This document shows positions 10,413 through 22,279 of a stretch of DNA of 64,000 bases, piece after piece. Location of the stretch: the NCBI GenBank assembly GCA_949130495.1, contig OX422219.1, forward strand, positions 263,051,111-263,115,110. The letters are read 5' to 3'. The translations under genes and the position numbers were made by a program. The stretch comes from Sambucus nigra (lineage: Eukaryota > Streptophyta > Magnoliopsida > Dipsacales > Adoxaceae). Each line of letters opens with the position of its first letter. Position 1 is the stretch's first letter. Under the pieces are notes generated by a model. That model had not been told where the DNA came from. It made no database searches and saw only the letters and a list, made by a program, of their open reading frames with translations.

Positions 10413-13400
10413 ATGCTTCCTCCTGCTCCGCCCGCTCCGCCAACTATTGAGGGTAAGTTTCTCATTCAGGGGTATATGGGTCATGTATTATTTGATACGG
10501 GTGCGACACACTCGTTTATTTCTAAAAGCTTTGGTCAATCTACAGAGTTGATTAAATCTGTGGAAAGTACCTTCACTAGTGTTGAATATTCTATGGGTGA
10601 TGGTTCAGTCATTTTCTTTGTTTGTAAACAATTAGGAATAAATCTTGGTAACTTGTGTTTTGAGGCCGATTTTCTCATCCTGGACATGGTCGCGTATGAT
10701 GTAATTCTGGTTATGGATTGGCTAGTGAAGTATCGTGCGATAGTTAATTGCTATGGGAAGAGTATAGTTTTTTCCATTCCGGGGCAAGAAATGTTTTTAG
10801 TGGTTATTCCTCGTTCAGAAGGAGGTACTAGCACTCACTTGTATTGTATCGCGGAGGATACTTCTCGGGACGTAGTCATTTCTTTAGATTCGATTCTGAT
10901 TGTTAGAGATTTCCAAGATGTTTTTCAAGAAATACCGGGTTTACCTCCTTGTAACGAAATTGAGTTCGTAATTGATTTAGCACCAAGAACGCGACCAATT
11001 GCGAGAGCTCTGTATCGTATGGCTCCTATCGAGATGAGGGAGTTAAGAGATCAGATTCAGGACCTGTTAGAGCAAGGGTTTATTAAGCAAAGTACTTCAC
11101 CGTGGGGAGCTCTAGTGTTATTTATGAAGAAAAGGAACGGTTCTCTCCGGTTGTGTGTTGACTACAGATAGTTGAATAAAGTCACCATCCGGAAAAAATA
11201 CCCATTAACTTGGATTGATGATTTATTTGATCAACTTAGGGGAGTGTCGTACTTCTCTAAAATAGATTTGTGGATGGGGTATCACCATTTGCGGATACGG
11301 GAGCAAGATGTGTCCAAAACCGCTTTCCTAACGTGATATGGGTCCTACGAATTTTTTGTTATGCCTTTTGGGCTAACCAATGCCCCCATAGTGTTTATGG
11401 ACCTCATGAATAGGGTATTTCGAGACTTCCTGGAATAGTTTATTATCGTATTCATTGATGACATTCTAGTGTATTCTCAAATAGAGGCCGATCATTCTAC
11501 TCATCTACGGGTGGTCTTGCAGACGTTGAGGGATCACCAACTGTATGCCAAGTTCGAGAAGTGTGGTTTTTGGTTGCAGGAAGTACAATTTCTAGGTCAC
11601 ATTATGATAGCCCATGGTATTTCAGTAGACCCAAGTAAAGTTGTTACGGTGAAGGAGTGGGGTCAACCCATGTCACGTACCGATATTCGTAGTTTTTTGG
11701 GTTTGGCAGGCTATTACCGCCGATTTATTAAGGTTTTTTCTGAAATTGCTAGACCTTTGATAAATTTAACCCGAAAAGAGGTGAGGTTTGTTTGGGATGA
11801 TTCTTGTCAGTCAACTTTTGACTAGCTCAAGTATAGGTTGACTTCTGCTCCAGTCCTTGCGTTACTAAGTCCAGGATTGGAATATTTAGTCTTTACCGAC
11901 GCATCTCTATAAGGATTGGGAGGTGTACTACAACAAGAGTAGCGGGCTATTGCTTATGCCTCTCACAAGCTAAAGCCCCATGAAAAGAATTATCCGGTGC
12001 ATGATTTGGAACTTGCCGCTGTAGTTTTTGCCCTGAAGATTTGGAGGCATTATCTACTAGGGGAGAAATTTAGTCATTTCATGGACCACAAATCATTGCA
12101 ATATTTAATTTCCCAGAGAGATTTAAATATGCGACAACTCCGGTGGTTAGAGTTTGTGAAAGACTACCAATTTGACATCCACTATCACCCGGGCAAGGCG
12201 AATGTGGTGGCGGATGCTTTGAGTCGGAAACTCGAGGGGGAGTTAGCGGAGATATGGAAAGCCAAATGGAAGGAGCTTAGCCAGGAGGACGCAGTTGCTA
12301 GGGAATTTATGTCGGTGTTGACCGTTACACCTACTATTGTGGCAAGGGTGTATGAAGCTCAAGGAAGGGACAAAGGCTATCAGGACCGTATACGCCAATT
12401 GTTGATCGAGGGAGCTGAATCCTACTTTATAAGTTTTGAGGGTGGGGTACGTTTCCATGAGAGACTCATTATTTTGGAAGAAAGGGAATTGAGATGGGCC
12501 GTGATGACATAATCTCATGGATCTAAGTTTACAGTGCATCCTGGTGGGGACAAGATGTACCAAGACATGCGCCGTTAGTATTGGTGGCCAGGCATGAAAC
12601 GGGACATTTCTGAATTTGTTTCCCAATGTACCACTTGTTAATTGGTGAAAGTAGATCATCAAAGACCAACGGGTTTGTTACAACCATTGGAGATACTTGT
12701 GTGGAAGTGGGAAACTATATCGATGGATTTTATCACGGGATTCCCAATGTCGCAGAGCGGTCATGATTCCATTTGAGTGATTGTCGATCGCTTACTAAGT
12801 GGGCACATTTCCTACCCGTGCGCATAGATTATGATGCTGCTCGTTATGCCCGGTTGTTTATCGTGGAGGTTGTTAGAGTCCACGGGTTGCCCATGAATAT
12901 AGTCACAACAGAGATAAGATTTTTGTTTCCCAGTTTTGGCGAAGTTTCCAAGAAGCTATGGGAACCGAATTGAAATTGAGTACTTCTAATCACCCTCAAA
13001 CAGATGGGCAGACAAAAATAGTCAACCAAATGTTGGAGGACATGCTCCGAATGTGTATGCTTGACTTCAAAGGTGGTTGGGAACAATATCTCCCTTTGGT
13101 TGAATTCACTTATAATAATTCGTACCACTTCACCATTAGGATGGCACCCTATGAATCCTTGTATGGTAGGCCGTGTAGATCACCCACTTTTTGGTTGGAG
13201 GTGGGCGATAATAAATTTCTTGGACCTGAAATGATCCAGGATACTTCTTCCAAGATTGAACTCATCCGGAATCGCATCCAAATAGCTCAAGATTGCCAAA
13301 AGAGATATGCCGATGCGAATAGAAGGCATGTAGAGTGGGAAGTTGGAGATCAAGTCTTGGTGAGAGTATCTCCAATGAAAGGTATCAAGCGCTTTGGGAA

Positions 13401-13785
13401 GAAAGGAAATCTTGCACCGCACTATGTTGGACCTTTTCCCATTATTGCCAAGGTAGGTCCAGTGGCGTATCAACTTGCCTTACCGGAACACTTACAACAA
13501 ATCCATAATGTGTTTCATGTTTCCTCTTTGAAAAAGTATAAGAGGTGTGAAAGAGTCCTTTGGCATATTCCTTTGGAGGATATCGAATTGCAACCCGATA
13601 TTTCGGTTGAGGAACAACCGGTTGCAATCTTAGAGCACGAAGAGCGAAGGTTGAGATCACGAGTAGTGCCCTTGGTGCGAGTACATTGGAGTCATCACAA
13701 CACTGAGGAATCGACGTGGGAGCGTGAGGATGATATGCGGGAAAAGTATCTGCATCTCTTTTTGCAAGGTATGACTGAATTTTAA
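10413..13785 (+). pseudogene. Element C pol: protease, RT, RNase H, integrase, chromodomain
   Basis: Domains in order: aspartic protease (LFDTGATHSFIS, about 10487-10520); RT start (TRPIARALYRMAP, SPWGALVLFMKK, LCVDYR, to a TAG at 11169-11171), RT core ([10 protein letters not shown] near 11361, FIDDILVYS near 11453); RT thumb and RNase H link ([26 protein letters not shown]); RNase H (FTDAS near 11893, [21 protein letters not shown]); zinc-binding integrase head (HPGGDKMYQDMRR, CTTC); integrase core and tail from 12700; chromodomain-like end (VRVHWSHHNTEESTWE). Stops include TAG at 11169, TGA near 11335, and others near 11438, 11822, 11910 and 12575. Frameshifts near 12790 and 12910 break the core, and the second catalytic Asp (SDRD in E) appears as Asn. 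Not functional. Confidence 0.88.
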
Positions 13786-13804
13786 GGGTAAAATTCTCTC
13801 ATAA

Positions 13805-13823
13805 GGGGGGGGGGGGGGGGGGG
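13805..13823 (+). other. Element C polypurine tract expanded to 19 G
   Basis: A run of 19 G between ATAA and AGTTGTT sits directly before the 3' LTR, in the place where B and E have AGGGGGAAGTA or AGGGGGGAAGTA. It is probably the plus-strand primer tract lengthened by slippage. The exact length may carry sequencing error. Confidence 0.7.
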
Positions 13824-13830
13824 AGTTGTT

Positions 13831-16444
13831 TGTAACAACCCTCACTTTCTAGAAACTTATTTTATATTAATTTACTGTGTGAAGTAATTATATAATATAT
13901 GGATGATGGAGTAAATATGAACTAAGTGAGTTAATTAAGCATATTTACTAGATTGTTGTATATTTACTGTTTTGTGTATGTAAATATCATCATGTTACGT
14001 TTTATAGTGTCATGTGTTTTAAATGACATTTATGATCTAAATGAAACCGAAATTTAAAATGACCTGAATATTTCCGAATGCTAATTTAGAGGGCGTAGTT
14101 AGTCCCGAAATGTGCGAGATAGTCAAAATAAGTGCCGTAATGTGTTTTTGAGTTTCGGGCACTTTTGACTGGTTATGGCTTAAATGCGTAGTTATGAGTC
14201 ATTTTATTGAGGTATTAACAACTTAAGTTGGGAATTAAGGAGAGAGGCATGTTTAAGTCTTGCACCTCATTTATTTCTCTTAAGTGTGTATTTACTAACC
14301 TAGAGAGAAGATATAATAAAATAATTTGTAGAGAAAATAGGAGAAAAGAAGAAAATTTGAGATTGAAGATTGGGATTGTTTCTACCAAAGGAAATCTGAA
14401 ATCTCAAGCTCAAGGCAAATTTTCTACTTGCTAATATATGATTTAAGGTGAATAAGTTGTGTAATTGTTGTGTATGTGAATCAAATGAACAAATATGGAT
14501 TTTATGGAAATTGTGGTGTTTTAGCCCTAATCATAGTTTAAATTGATGATTATGTAGAGTATAGTAGTTGATGAACATATAGTATGGTTTTGGTTACAAT
14601 AATGGTGGTTGATGTGTGTAAAAATGGAGGAGAATTAGGTTTTAGGGAAAAAGTAGGGTTCATAACCCGTAGCCCATTCTTGGCAAATTCACAGGGACGA
14701 ATCGATTCACCCTTTCAGCGAATCAATTCGCTAAGGGGTCAAGTTACAGGTCTGGGGACCCGAATCGATTCGGTTGAGGCAGAATGTTGGGTTCTCCATA
14801 TGAATCGATTCGCTTTTGGGCGAATCGATTCGCTGCTTGGGGCGAATCGATTCGAAAATCCTGCTATTTTGAGTTATTTTTCTAACTCAATTTTTATCCT
14901 TTTCTTTTAGGCTTAGGACTTAGGAACCTTCTTGTATGAAGTAAACTTAGTGTCCTAGAGTCTTATGTTGGGTAGGCAAATACCTTATGTTAGAAGGGGA
15001 TAGTTAGGAATTATTTGGGGATTAGTAAATAGAAGATTAGGTGTTCTTTTCCCTTAATTAGTTAATGTAATATTTCGGGATGTAGAAATAAATAATTGAA
15101 GAATATTTATCACGTTATTGGGAGATGCTAGCCTTGGTGGTTTATAATAACACCATAAAGGTTTGGAGAATAAATTGAGAGTTTATTCATTCATTGAGGT
15201 TATAATGATGGCTTGAATCACGTATGGCTCCAGATAAATTGTGATGTATATAATAAAACGGAAATGAAAATGGTAAATAATAATTTACATAAACAAACCT
15301 CTCTAAATGCTATCATAAGGTAAGTACAAGCATGAGGTGAAGTCCCCTGGCTAGTGAATGCAGGGTGAATATAGTCTTCGGCCATATGACCAGTTATTAT
15401 GTATGTTGTATTTATTGTGTGATGTGGGATAAATCCGGGTGTGGTTATGACTCACACGCAGGTATATGGCCACTTCCCAACGTGCGTTAGGATGCCCAGG
15501 TTGTCTTGTTTGATAGGCCCTAGAAGATGATAGTCATTTAGGGGCGCGTCCACTGGGGAAACTCGTAAGGACGGTCTTAGAATCGTTATATATAAATGAA
15601 TATAACTATTCTTATTCAAGTGGGACTTGATTTATGATAAATTCCATCAAGTGCAAATAACTGTGATTATGTTTCCTAATGAGAAATGGAACGATGAAAT
15701 GAAATAATGTAAATGATGGAGATTTTTAATTAATGATATTCATTCATATCCTCTTGCATAACTAAATTAAACTTATGATCATTTAATTGCTTTAGTTTAT
15801 GCTTTGAGATTGAGTAGGTAGATTCTTATCGTTATCTATCATGATTAACTGTTCATAACTGTCATACTCTTTATTCACCTGGTGATCATATAAAATCGGG
15901 CCCTGACCCGTTCATATTTCTTGTTGTGCATGAATCTTATATTCGCTCAGGTGATCCACCGCAAGGACGCCCGTACTGACTTTCCTTTCCAGTGTCATGG
16001 AGTTGCAACACCTTGCGGACGTTGCTGGATATTTTGTTATAGACGCCTTCATTTTTGTACTCTAGTTACGATCGGGTCATTTACTCGGGCGTGTGGCCCA
16101 AGCTATTGTATTTGTTTATTGTCATGTGTTATGTAACTTAATTTAATTGTTTAAACTACTTGTAAGAGACTGTTAACCGGCAGACTATTCGGTTATTGTG
16201 TTATATATGTATTGTTAAGTTTTATTCTTGTAGATTTCATCCACCTTCTTTTTAAATTGGGTGGTTTAAATGTTTTCTTTAACTTATAAAATAAAATTTT
16301 TGCAACCCATTTTTTTGAAATATAGGGTGGTTGTCCTGTATACTTATTGTATTGTTGTGATGCGGAGAATGATCCATCTATGATTCCTGTTATTATTGGA
16401 GTATCGGGCTGGCCACCCCTTATTTTTGTGTGCGGGTCTTCACA
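13831..16444 (+). repeat. Element C 3' LTR
   Basis: Complete LTR of 2.6 kb from TGTAACAACCC to TCTTCACA. It contains the donor-like CTCAAG|GCAAAT (14409-14420), a six-word palindrome array (14697-14854) and the GGGCCCTGACCCGTT...GCTCAGGTG block (15897-15955), related to blocks in B and E. No coding capacity recognised. Confidence 0.9.
14697..14854. repeat. CGAATCGATTCG palindrome array in C 3' LTR (six words)
   Basis: Six words, three or four of them perfect CGAATCGATTCG. Compared with 8361-8584, whole words with their linkers are missing while the flanks align, so the difference is in copy number, not only in point changes. Confidence 0.9.
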
Positions 16445-17598
16445 GTATACTCACCTACAATATTTGTGTTTTGAATTTGTGGTTCGTGAGAGATTGAACT
16501 AGTTGTCCTTTATGAAGTTATTAATGTACCGGGACATGATAGGAGAGTATGCATTGTGCCAAGTGGTCTTTACCTAATGGTGAAGGATTTATATATACAT
16601 ATGTATAGGGATGTTATGACTATATATATGTACTTTTGGTTAAATTCTACTTTGTGAAATTGGTAGATATGGTAATGCTGATAATTAAATAAAATCTGGT
16701 GAGTAAAAGATTAACTATTAGAACAGTGGGTACGGAATGTGGTTTCGGGGATAAAATGATTTTTATGGCGTATTGTATGGGTGATACGGGTTACTCTTTT
16801 GAGCCATAATTAGAAGTATAAGTCTATGACCTAGTTGGGAACATTATGGGTAATTAGGTTAGAATATAAGTACATTAGGCATGCATATTAGTGGATAGGT
16901 GAGAATCTCATGTGAGAGTTCGAAACTAGCATGCACATAATATTAGCATTATTGTAATTTTAAATACTTGCTAAAAAAATATTTTTTACAACTCGAGCTC
17001 TGACCCGTTTCTTGCTATCCTTCTCTCTTTTTCTATATATATATATATATATTATTTATCAGGTGTCCATCCACATGGTTACCAGACTTAGACGCGTGGA
17101 TTATGTAGCGAGCTGCAACGGTTGTGGGAGTTACAGGTCTTTGCACTTAGACGCCTCTATCAGTTCTTTATATTCCTTTTTCGACATTTCTCTTAGGGCA
17201 TGTTTTCCCATCCTCGGTCGTTTTATTAGAGATTGTACTAAGTTTACTTTAGTAGTTTATTTCTGTTACACTTGCGGATTTTATGGTTTGTTGGTTTTAG
17301 ACATGGAATTGCAATGTTTTATCCAGTCTGATTTATTTCAGTATTTGATTCATATCCATTATATATCATATTTATGTGGAATGTTTTATCTTATGCCTTA
17401 AATAATGGAAATTTATTAATGGATTAATTGGGTATAATTAAATGGGAAAATGTTTTAACACTTAGCTTAATTATTTATTAGGTGATTAATAATATTAAAT
17501 GTTTTCAATAGTGATGCTAAGAATGAACCCACCGAACATTCTGTTTTAATTTTAATAAAGGACTGATCACCCAGTATTTAATTAGGCATAGTGTCACA
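16445..17598 (+). repeat. Element B 5' LTR, second part
   Basis: Resumes after C with the duplicated GTATA and matches 49427-50593. It contains a TA microsatellite (about 17035-17052) and the block GAGCTCTGACCCGTTT...TCAGGTGTCC...GAGCTGCAACGG...GTTACAGG...TAGACGCCTCTAT, which is shared in diverged form with E (21540-21690) and partly with C. It ends GTGTCACA just before the primer site. The 129-codon frame at 17012-17401 is open LTR sequence without a recognisable domain and not a gene. Confidence 0.88.
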
Positions 17599-17600
17599 GG

Positions 17601-17612
17601 TGGTATGAGAGC
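17601..17612 (+). other. Element B primer binding site (tRNA-iMet type)
   Basis: TGGTATGAGAGC, two bases after the LTR, with one mismatch to TGGTATCAGAGC. It is followed by ATCAGGTTCCAGAGTCC as in E. Confidence 0.88.
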
Positions 17613-17771
17613 ATCAGGTTCCAGAGTCCTTTAGGATATGTACGTCTTATTATGCTTTTAGCTTAGCATCCTTTGATATAGAGACCTATCTTTAGGATTA
17701 TTGTACTCTTATTTATGCAATCACGTCTTCAGTTATTTGAGATTTAATAATAATTATGGACTAATAAAATT

Positions 17772-17785
17772 CCTTCTCATTTCAG
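17772..17785 (+). promoter_or_regulatory. Putative splice acceptor immediately before B gag ATG
   Basis: A pyrimidine-rich CCTTCTCATTTCAG runs directly into the gag ATG (17786). E has TTCTTATTTTAG at the same place. With the donor at 6491 it would define the leader intron discussed in the findings. Prediction only. Confidence 0.45.
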
Positions 17786-18557
17786 ATGCCTCCAAGATGA
17801 GCCCCGAGGATAGAAATGCCCGGCTAGAGTAGCCAGCAACTCAGGCTCAGGGAATGATGAACGCAACTGAAGTTGCCTCCATAGTTGCTCAGGTAGTACA
17901 TGCAACTTTAGCGATGTTGTAGCAGGTCCCACCCCAGGTTCAGGATGTGGCTCCAGTTCCAGTTCAGTTTCCCAGTGCATGGGAGAAGGAGAGGGATGCC
18001 TTTCAGAGGGCACATCCCCCAGAGTTCTCGGGCAGTTCTAATATTATCATCGTGAGCTGATGGAAGAAAGAAATCCAGAGGCATATTTTCATGTACGAGT
18101 GCATAGATATTCAAAGATAGTTACTGGTTTCCTACAAGCTAGTGAGGGCCGCCTCACAGTGGTGGGAGTCCACTGACACCTTAGAGGAGAGGGATAATAT
18201 GACGATTCAGAGCTTTTGGCTGCAATTTGATCGCAAATACTTTCCTTCCGCCATGCAGATTGAGATGAGGCAAAAACTATTGAATCTCAAGCAGGAAAGT
18301 ATGACTTTCGTGGAGTATGAGGAGGATTTCACGAGACTGATTACTATTGTTCCAGATGAGGCATTTATTGAAGATAAGAGGATTCGGATGTTCATCGATG
18401 GTTTGATTTGGAGGATTCGCCAGCACCTCTGGGGTAATCTGTTTTTAGGAACTTACACTGATGTTCTCAACGCCACCCTATTGCATTTTCAGCACCACCT
18501 CTTCCACCAGCAGCGAAGCAAATGAGCTGGAAGTCATAGGTTTGCGAAAGTAATAGG
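17786..18557 (+). pseudogene. Element B gag, broken
   Basis: Capsid-forming Gag of a chromovirus-type gypsy element. It starts MPPR at the same place as E's gag, but a stop follows at codon 5 (TGA) and more TAG/TGA stops lie in the first 120 codons. An open part, 18142-18525, holds the core: SQWWES, LEERDNMTIQSFW, FDRKYFPS, EMRQKLLNLKQ, VEYEEDF, TIVPDE, and GLIWRIRQHLWGN. These are the counterparts of E's QWWES, FDRKYFPS, VAEYEAEF and GLTWRIRQHLLGN. It ends with a TGA (18523-18525) and then runs into copia element D at 18558. The zinc knuckle and protease that should follow are missing. Confidence 0.85.
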
Positions 18558-19132
18558 TGAAGTCCTTATACTTTTGACTCACTTGAGTCTATATTGTATA
18601 AGTGCTCATCTAGTTTGGAAATTGTGACAAAATTGTGTCCTCCCTAGAATCCAAAGAACCTCAGAAGTTGGTTTGCTACTTCATCTCTCTACCTTGTAGT
18701 GATCAAGAACATATTGCCAACACTCACACACAGTAGAATTCATTTATTGCATATCAAATTGCATAATAATGTGTGTACATATGTTGAGTGTGTTTAAATC
18801 CCTAAATTGGAATTTTAATAATTTTTTAGGATTTTTTAAACATTTTTTAAATTAGGTTTTCTTAATTAAAACTTAGTTTAAAAGTTTCTGGGGTTAATTT
18901 GTAAATATAACTTGTTGATTATATTGGCTTAATGTTACCTTGGGTAGAATCCGAAAGCGGAGTAAACTTGAGGGTGTGGTTTTAATTAACTTTGGACGCG
19001 CGTTTGTTACCCTGTTATTGACCAACACCTGTCCTCGTCTGATTGGCTGAAGTTGCGTTTCTTTACTGAGTTAAAACAACGTGTGTTCCTAGCCCTTGGA
19101 TCATTAGCTATCAACGATCGGAATGTTATCTT
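18558..19132 (+). repeat. Element D 5' LTR, first part
   Basis: 575 bp matching 40572-41146 with few differences. The LTR is cut by E at GTTATCTT and resumes at 29930 with TCTTAGTGAATCC. The unsplit copy reads GTTATCTTAGTGAATCC at about 41140. Confidence 0.9.
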
Positions 19133-19795
19133 TGTAATACCCCGTATTTTTGTGATATTTATTTTATGGGATTAATTAAATTAAATACGTATTAATTGGA
19201 AATTAATCCGGGTTAAAATACTAGCGAGATACGAGTTGGTATTTGATTATATGTGCATATATGATTATATATGAATTTTGAATTTTGAAATTTGTCGTGA
19301 GATTGAAATACGACAATTTGGAAATTTTGTTGAGACATGTGTGACAGTCGCGTCATGGTATATAATTATTTTAATTATAAAAGTGAATTTAAATTATATT
19401 AACCGTATGGCCATTTTGAGTGCGCCAATGCATTCGGAAGGGTCGAGATAGTCAGAAAACACTAGCCGGGGGTTTAGTTTGGGTTCCGGGGTATTTTTAG
19501 GCCATACCTGCAACATAAAGGGTATTTTGGTAATTTTGTACTTGTGGGAATTAAAAGTGACGAAAATTAGTAAATTGGATCTGATGTGGATTTGACCCAC
19601 TAAACCACTAACCAACCCATGTTAACCCAATAGGCTACGTAGGTTATTAGAATTTAGGTTTATAATATTTTCCCAAAACAAGCCCTAGCCACCATAGCTA
19701 TTGGAGAAGAAAGCTTGGAAAGAGAGAGATAGAGGAGAAAAGCTTGGAGAGAGAGAGAGCTTCATCAAATCGTCATCAAAATCTGAGATTGAATC

Positions 19796-19806
19796 AAGGC
19801 AAGTGG
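19796..19806 (+). promoter_or_regulatory. Putative GC-type splice donor in E leader
   Basis: AAG|GCAAGTGG, a match to the AG|GCAAGT consensus of GC-AG introns. It is unchanged in the 3' LTR (27630-27640). The roughly 120 bases of leader before it contain no ATG, whereas many ATGs lie between it and gag. Prediction only. Confidence 0.5.
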
Positions 19807-20247
19807 TTTAATTTACGTTTTTATGGAGTAAATGCTTCTTCCATGCTTAGACTATCCAATAATCATAATTAATTGGGAGATAATTGAAAACCCATGAAAC
19901 TAGAGTTGTTAATAAATTTTGGAGATAGGTTTGCATGTAGAAATGTTATTGGAAGATCGAATTAAGAGAATCATAAGTTTATGTGTTATAAAAACGGATT
20001 TATTTCTGGAAATTGATGATTTATAATCTTAGGGTTTATGTTCTTGAATAATTGGGGGAAAGTGATGAGACTTGTGATTTGGTGATATTTAGGATGAATT
20101 ATTCCCTTAAAACACGTTAGTATGTGACCTTGATACGTTTAGGATTGATTAGATACCTTAAAACATTGTCGGGACTAATTTTAGAGGAGAATTGAGGAGT
20201 AGAAATTGGTGAAAAACGAGTAGAAAATTCTGGGCTTGAATCTGGCC

Positions 20248-20478
20248 ACTCGTTAGAAGACCTATCCAGGTCGTTCGAACGAGCTCGTTCGAACGAGCTT
20301 CTAACGAGTTGACCATTGACTTCTAACGAGGGTGAAGTTCATTCGATAAGATCGTTCGAAGGAGATCTCGTTAGAAAGCCCACTTCGTTCGAACGAGATC
20401 TCGTTAGAAGACTCAGTTCGTTGGAACGAAGTCTCATTCGAACAGCCTCGTTCGAACGAGACTTCGAACGAGTTGACA
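20248..20478. repeat. CGTTCGAACG palindrome array in E 5' LTR
   Basis: At least seven words related to CTCGTTCGAACGAG (perfect 14-bp palindrome) and half-words CTCGTTAGAA or TTCTAACGAG. The 3' LTR array (28081-28297) lacks one 14-bp unit next to the first word. Confidence 0.9.
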
Positions 20479-22111
20479 GATTAGGCTTTTTAGCCTGTTT
20501 TGATCCCGAGTGCCCAGTAACCTTGTGTATAGGTAAAGATAGCCTTTCATTGATGAGTAATTGATATATTTGGGATGTTTGGGATATAATGAGGAGTCAA
20601 ACCTAGAAGTGTAGTTTGAACCTAAGGGAAAATGTGAAGTAGGACGTGAGTGTCTATTACGATGTGAGCTATTGACGGCCTAATTAATTATACTAGCCGG
20701 GAACATATAAATGGTGTAGTATTATATGTCAGTACGAGAAGAGATATGTACCAATATATATTATGGTGATTACTAAGACGTGTACATACTTAGTATATAT
20801 GTATTGATTTTATGTGTATGACATACCTACCATACTTGCTATCACGGGAGGTTTATGTTTGCTTAGGGCCCTCTAATCCTTGTGTTTCCCGGATTTAGAC
20901 TGGTTACCTCGATGAAGATAGGTCAGAGAAGGACTTATTGGGATGTTAATAAGTCTGCTGATCGTGGGAGCGCAGGTATGTGCGTGACCCATGTGATGTG
21001 ACTGTGTTCGCCTCCATTATTTGTGATGTTGTTATCTGTGAACTATTCGTGAGAGATTCGGAATATGTAATCCTTATGTACGTGATGTACCGGGATGGAT
21101 AGCAGAGTATGTGTGCACCGCAGCTTAGTCTCGGGGTGCTTATATTGTATATTTATGTTGTGGAAAATATACACTTTATTATGGGAACTTTCATATGGTA
21201 TTGTGTGTATAAATTTGGAAAATATAAAAGGGATAATCTATAATGAGTTGTGTTGCTTTTATGGGAGAAACTGAATTTACGTTAAGCCCCTATTTAAATG
21301 AGATCGTTGTAATGTAAATGGGAACCGAGTAATAAGAGTAGAACCTATGACAGTCTAGCTAGATATGATGTCACTTAGCTAGGGATTAGTGTCATTTTAG
21401 ATGGGTACTTACGTTAGGAGTGCACAGTTAGTCGAGAGGTGAGAATTGCATGTGAGTGCACGTCCTAACATGTACTTTGCATTTAATGTTTTAAATGTTT
21501 TTAAAGCACTTGCAGGTTTTTAAAATATCTCCACATTCGGGCTCTGACCCGTTTGCTTTCAAATCTATTTTCTTGTAAAACCATTTTAGGTGCCCAGCCA
21601 CAAGGACACCACGCATAGGATTCTCATTCCGATGACGAGCTGTAGCTGTTTGTGGAAGTTACAGGGATTTGCTTTTAGACGCTTCTATCAATTGGATTCC
21701 ATGTTCAGTATTCCTCAGTTGTAGGTCATGTTGCCCAAATTCTATTAGAGACTTTTCCATTTCAGTTTTTCAGACTTTGGCATGTATTAATTCAGTATTC
21801 AGTATTTCGTTACTTATTTCAGTTGTGGGATTTGTTGTGAGGAGTTTTTCCTCCGGATTTATGTATATCATGTGATGGTTATTCTATTATTTCGTTATGG
21901 TGAATGGTGATATTATTCTTGCTTTAAATCTTTTACTGCATGTTAATCAGACTTTAATTAAAATTTGACAACTTACTTTTTAAATACTAGGTGGTTAGTA
22001 ATAATAAAAATGTTTTTGACAGTGATGCTATTAACTGAGCCAACTTGGCATTTTGATTTAATTTAATAAAGGAGTAGCTACCCGGTATTTAATTAGTCGG
22101 GGTGTCACAGG

Positions 22112-22123
22112 TGGTATTAGAGC
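22112..22123 (+). other. Element E primer binding site (tRNA-iMet type)
   Basis: TGGTATTAGAGC, two bases after the LTR, with one C to T difference from TGGTATCAGAGC. Confidence 0.9.
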
Positions 22124-22279
22124 ATCAGGTTCTAGTGTCCTTTAGGATCTGACGGCTTATTATGTTTCCGCTGAGCTTTCTTTGATATAGAGCCCTATAT
22201 TTTAGGACTGTTGTATTCTCTTGTATATGCTACGTTCTTCAGCTATTTTAAGTTTGTAACTGCGAACTTATAAACTTCA

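Larger units (their letters stand above)
7497..16444 (+). mobile_element. Element C: Ty3/gypsy LTR retrotransposon in B's 5' LTR
   Basis: Plus strand, target duplication GTATA (7492-7496 and 16445-16449), LTR ends TGTAACAACC...TCTTCACA. The 3' LTR (13831-16444) is complete. The 5' LTR runs from 7497 to about 10085 and then passes without primer site or gag start into the gag zinc-knuckle region, so one internal deletion removed the LTR end, the primer site and most of gag. Protease, RT, RNase H, integrase and chromodomain follow in order but carry many stops and at least two frameshifts. Confidence 0.9.
19133..22109 (+). repeat. Element E 5' LTR
   Basis: 2.98 kb, TGTAATACCCCG to GTGTCACA. 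Parts in order: an upstream AT-rich region; a purine-rich leader (GGAAAGAGAGAGATAGAGG, about 19708-19726); donor-like AAG|GCAAGTGG (19796-19806); the CGTTCGAACG array (20248-20478); the block shared with B (20966-20992); and the GGGCTCTGACCCGTTT block (about 21540). Open frames 20316-20564 and 21669-21875 recur in the 3' LTR but have no recognisable domain. Confidence 0.92.

Noticed and set aside
17012..17401. 129-codon frame with Cys- and Tyr-rich translation
   Set aside because: Second part of B's 5' LTR. The matching 3' LTR region (from about 50000) is not open.
19376..19383. TATAAAAG as E's TATA box
   Set aside because: It is more than 300 bp upstream of the purine-rich leader, unlike D's TATA, so I do not call it a promoter.
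20316..20564. 82-codon frame with repeated SFERDLVR-like peptides in E's LTRs
   Set aside because: It is the translation of the palindrome array. It recurs in the 3' LTR because LTRs are copies, and no codon-level constraint is visible.
21669..21875. 68-codon hydrophobic frame kept in both E LTRs (also 29489-29695)
   Set aside because: Young LTR copies share frames by descent. No domain and no homologous frame in B or C.
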